Positions 38,219-39,406 of a DNA stretch of 39,406 bases are shown piece after piece. Positions within the stretch are counted from its first letter, which is position 1, and each line of letters opens with the position of its first letter. The stretch is from Mollicutes bacterium (lineage in GTDB: Bacteria > Bacillota_I > Bacilli_A > RF39 > UBA660). The stretch lies in contig JAAZKW010000036.1 of assembly GCA_012799635.1 (NCBI GenBank), positions 1 to 39,406 of the forward strand, given 5' to 3'. The notes beneath the pieces were generated by a model. That model did no database searches and was not told the origin of the DNA. It saw only the letters and a program-made list of their open reading frames with translations. The position numbers were made by a program, and so were the translations under genes.

Positions 38219-39143
38219 CGTAATAACCTCCTTTAATTTTAACTCTTGATATTCCAAGACCATCATCTATTTCGTATAATTTTGGAGATATTATAACATT
38301 TTCATCTACTGTAGAAATATCTGCTGTCCAAAAACCTTTTTGAGAGCAAATTCCCTTTGATAAAAGATATTTTGGAGTATCTACTAATGCTGGTGTCTGA
38401 AGAATATGGGTATCATTATATTTTCGATAACCGCTACGATGAATATGACCTAACGCAATAATATCAGGTTTTTCTGAAGCAGTTAAATAATCTTTATAGT
38501 ATCTTTGATATCTTTTTTCTCCTCTTCCATATCTTTCGTTACCATGTGATAAACACAATAACAGATTATTAAATTTAACACTTATTTTATTATGCCCCAA
38601 ATATACCATATCTTCTCTATACTTAACTATTTCCCTACAAATATTAATACCACGTGTTCTAAGAAAAGACAAATCATGATTACCACTAATAGTATAAAAC
38701 ATAATATTTTTTCTAAAAGGATGTTTATTAACAACATAATCAATCATATTATCTATACCATCAACTTTATTATCATTATTATATTGTAAATGCTTGGGGT
38801 AATAACCATTAGTAAAATCCCCGGCACAAAAGACATGTTTTATTCCTTCATCATCACAATAACTATAAATAAGTTTTATTATATCAGGACGATCTTTTAT
38901 CGAAAAATAATGAGTATCAGATATAATACATATTTTAGATGGGTTTTCAAATATATTATAGGGATTAGAATGCATTAAATTATGAATTAATATATATCTA
39001 TTTTTCCTTTTTTCATCCATTTGAATTTTTTGCAAACAACCCAAAAGTTCTGCATCACTAATACCAATTATTGAACATATTTTTTCTGGGTTATATCCAA
39101 ATTCAATAAAAGTTTTTATGTTGTCAAATAACTTATCATTCAT
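38208..39143 (-). CDS. Metallophosphoesterase with N-terminal helix-turn-helix-like segment
   Basis: ICIISDTHYFS, VFCAGDFTNGYY, TISGNHDLSF, LSHGNERYG, IALGHIHRSGY. Confidence 0.88.
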   Translation of the reverse strand: MNDKLFDNIKTFIEFGYNPEKICSIIGISDAELLGCLQKIQMDEKRKNRYILIHNLMHSNPYNIFENPSKICIISDTHYFSIKDRPDIIKLIYSYCDDEGIKHVFCAGDFTNGYYPKHLQYNNDNKVDGIDNMIDYVVNKHPFRKNIMFYTISGNHDLSFLRTRGINICREIVKYREDMVYLGHNKISVKFNNLLLCLSHGNERYGRGEKRYQRYYKDYLTASEKPDIIALGHIHRSGYRKYNDTHILQTPALVDTPKYLLSKGICSQKGFWTADISTVDENVIISPKLYEIDDGLGISRVKIKGGYYDGK

Positions 39144-39221
39144 AACGTATCCCCCACTTTAATATTAATATATATTTTATTATTTATCAATAATTTCAAT
39201 ATAAATTACTAAAAAGTATGA

Positions 39222-39267
39222 TTATTCCGTGATAATGTCTTAATAGTTATTCCGCGATTATGTCCCA
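39222..39267 (+). repeat. Tandem terminal direct repeats (putative transposase binding sites)
   Basis: TTATTCCG(T/C)GAT(A/T)ATGTC(T/C) at 39222 and 39247. Confidence 0.75.
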
Positions 39268-39298
39268 ACTATGTTATACTACACCATTGAGGTGGAAA

Positions 39299-39406
39299 AT
39301 GAGAAAGGTTATATTAAGAATGAATGAACAACAAAAATATGAACTAATAAAAGATTTAGTTGAAAGGAAAAGAAACAAGAAACATGTTGCTTTAAAATTA
39401 AATTTA
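39299..39406 (+). CDS. Transposase N-terminus (partial)
   Basis: ATG 39299: MRKVILRMNEQQKYELIKDLVERKRNKKHVALKLNL..., HTH-type N-terminus as remembered for ISNCY-family transposases; GAGGTGG SD. Confidence 0.55.
   Translation, partial: MRKVILRMNEQQKYELIKDLVERKRNKKHVALKLNL

Larger units (their letters stand above)
39219..39406 (+). mobile_element. Left end of an insertion sequence (ISNCY/IS1202-like), truncated by the window edge
   Basis: Two near-identical ~20-bp direct repeats (TTATTCCGTGATAATGTCTTA and TTATTCCGCGATTATGTCCCA) 25 bp apart upstream of a transposase-like ORF; plus strand, unlike its surroundings. Confidence 0.55.

Noticed and set aside
38592-38978. Two short plus-strand ORFs
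   Set aside because: Antisense to the metallophosphoesterase; Ile/Tyr/Asn-rich chance ORFs.
1-39406. tRNA, rRNA, CRISPR array, riboswitch or T-box
   Set aside because: Intergenic gaps are short and I saw no cloverleaf, spaced repeats or conserved leader; covariance-model scanning could not be run.

Overview
Low-GC, Bacilli-like (possibly RF39/Mollicutes-related; inference only) chromosomal window. Almost everything is on the minus strand. From left to right: (1) the N-terminal half of a membrane sensor kinase running off the left edge, whose H-box has Gln at the phospho-acceptor position; (2) two AMP-dependent acyl-CoA synthetase/ligase genes, one split into two frames exactly at a canonical -1 slippery heptamer (T TTT TTA); (3) a plus-strand Y-family DNA polymerase with a strong promoter and a LexA-box-like palindrome; (4) housekeeping genes ylxM-ftsY-yebC, an APH-type kinase, orphan proteins and a gtrA/GT2 pair; (5) a self-contained two-gene operon of TasA/camelysin-like STYAWFT-type surface proteins; (6) a ~22 kb glycopolymer locus with a wall-teichoic-acid linkage-unit set (TagO/A/B/D/G/H and MnaA-like), CapE/F/G-like UDP-FucNAc genes, several glycosyltransferases including a 950-aa tandem-GT fusion, a Wzy/WaaL-like membrane protein and an MBOAT + DHHW/AlgJ-like O-acyltransferase pair; (7) a HAD protein, GlmR/YvcK and a metallophosphoesterase; (8) the left end of an IS element (ISNCY/IS1202-like) at the right edge. 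No tRNA, rRNA or CRISPR array was seen. All assignments come from reading motifs by eye; no database search was run.
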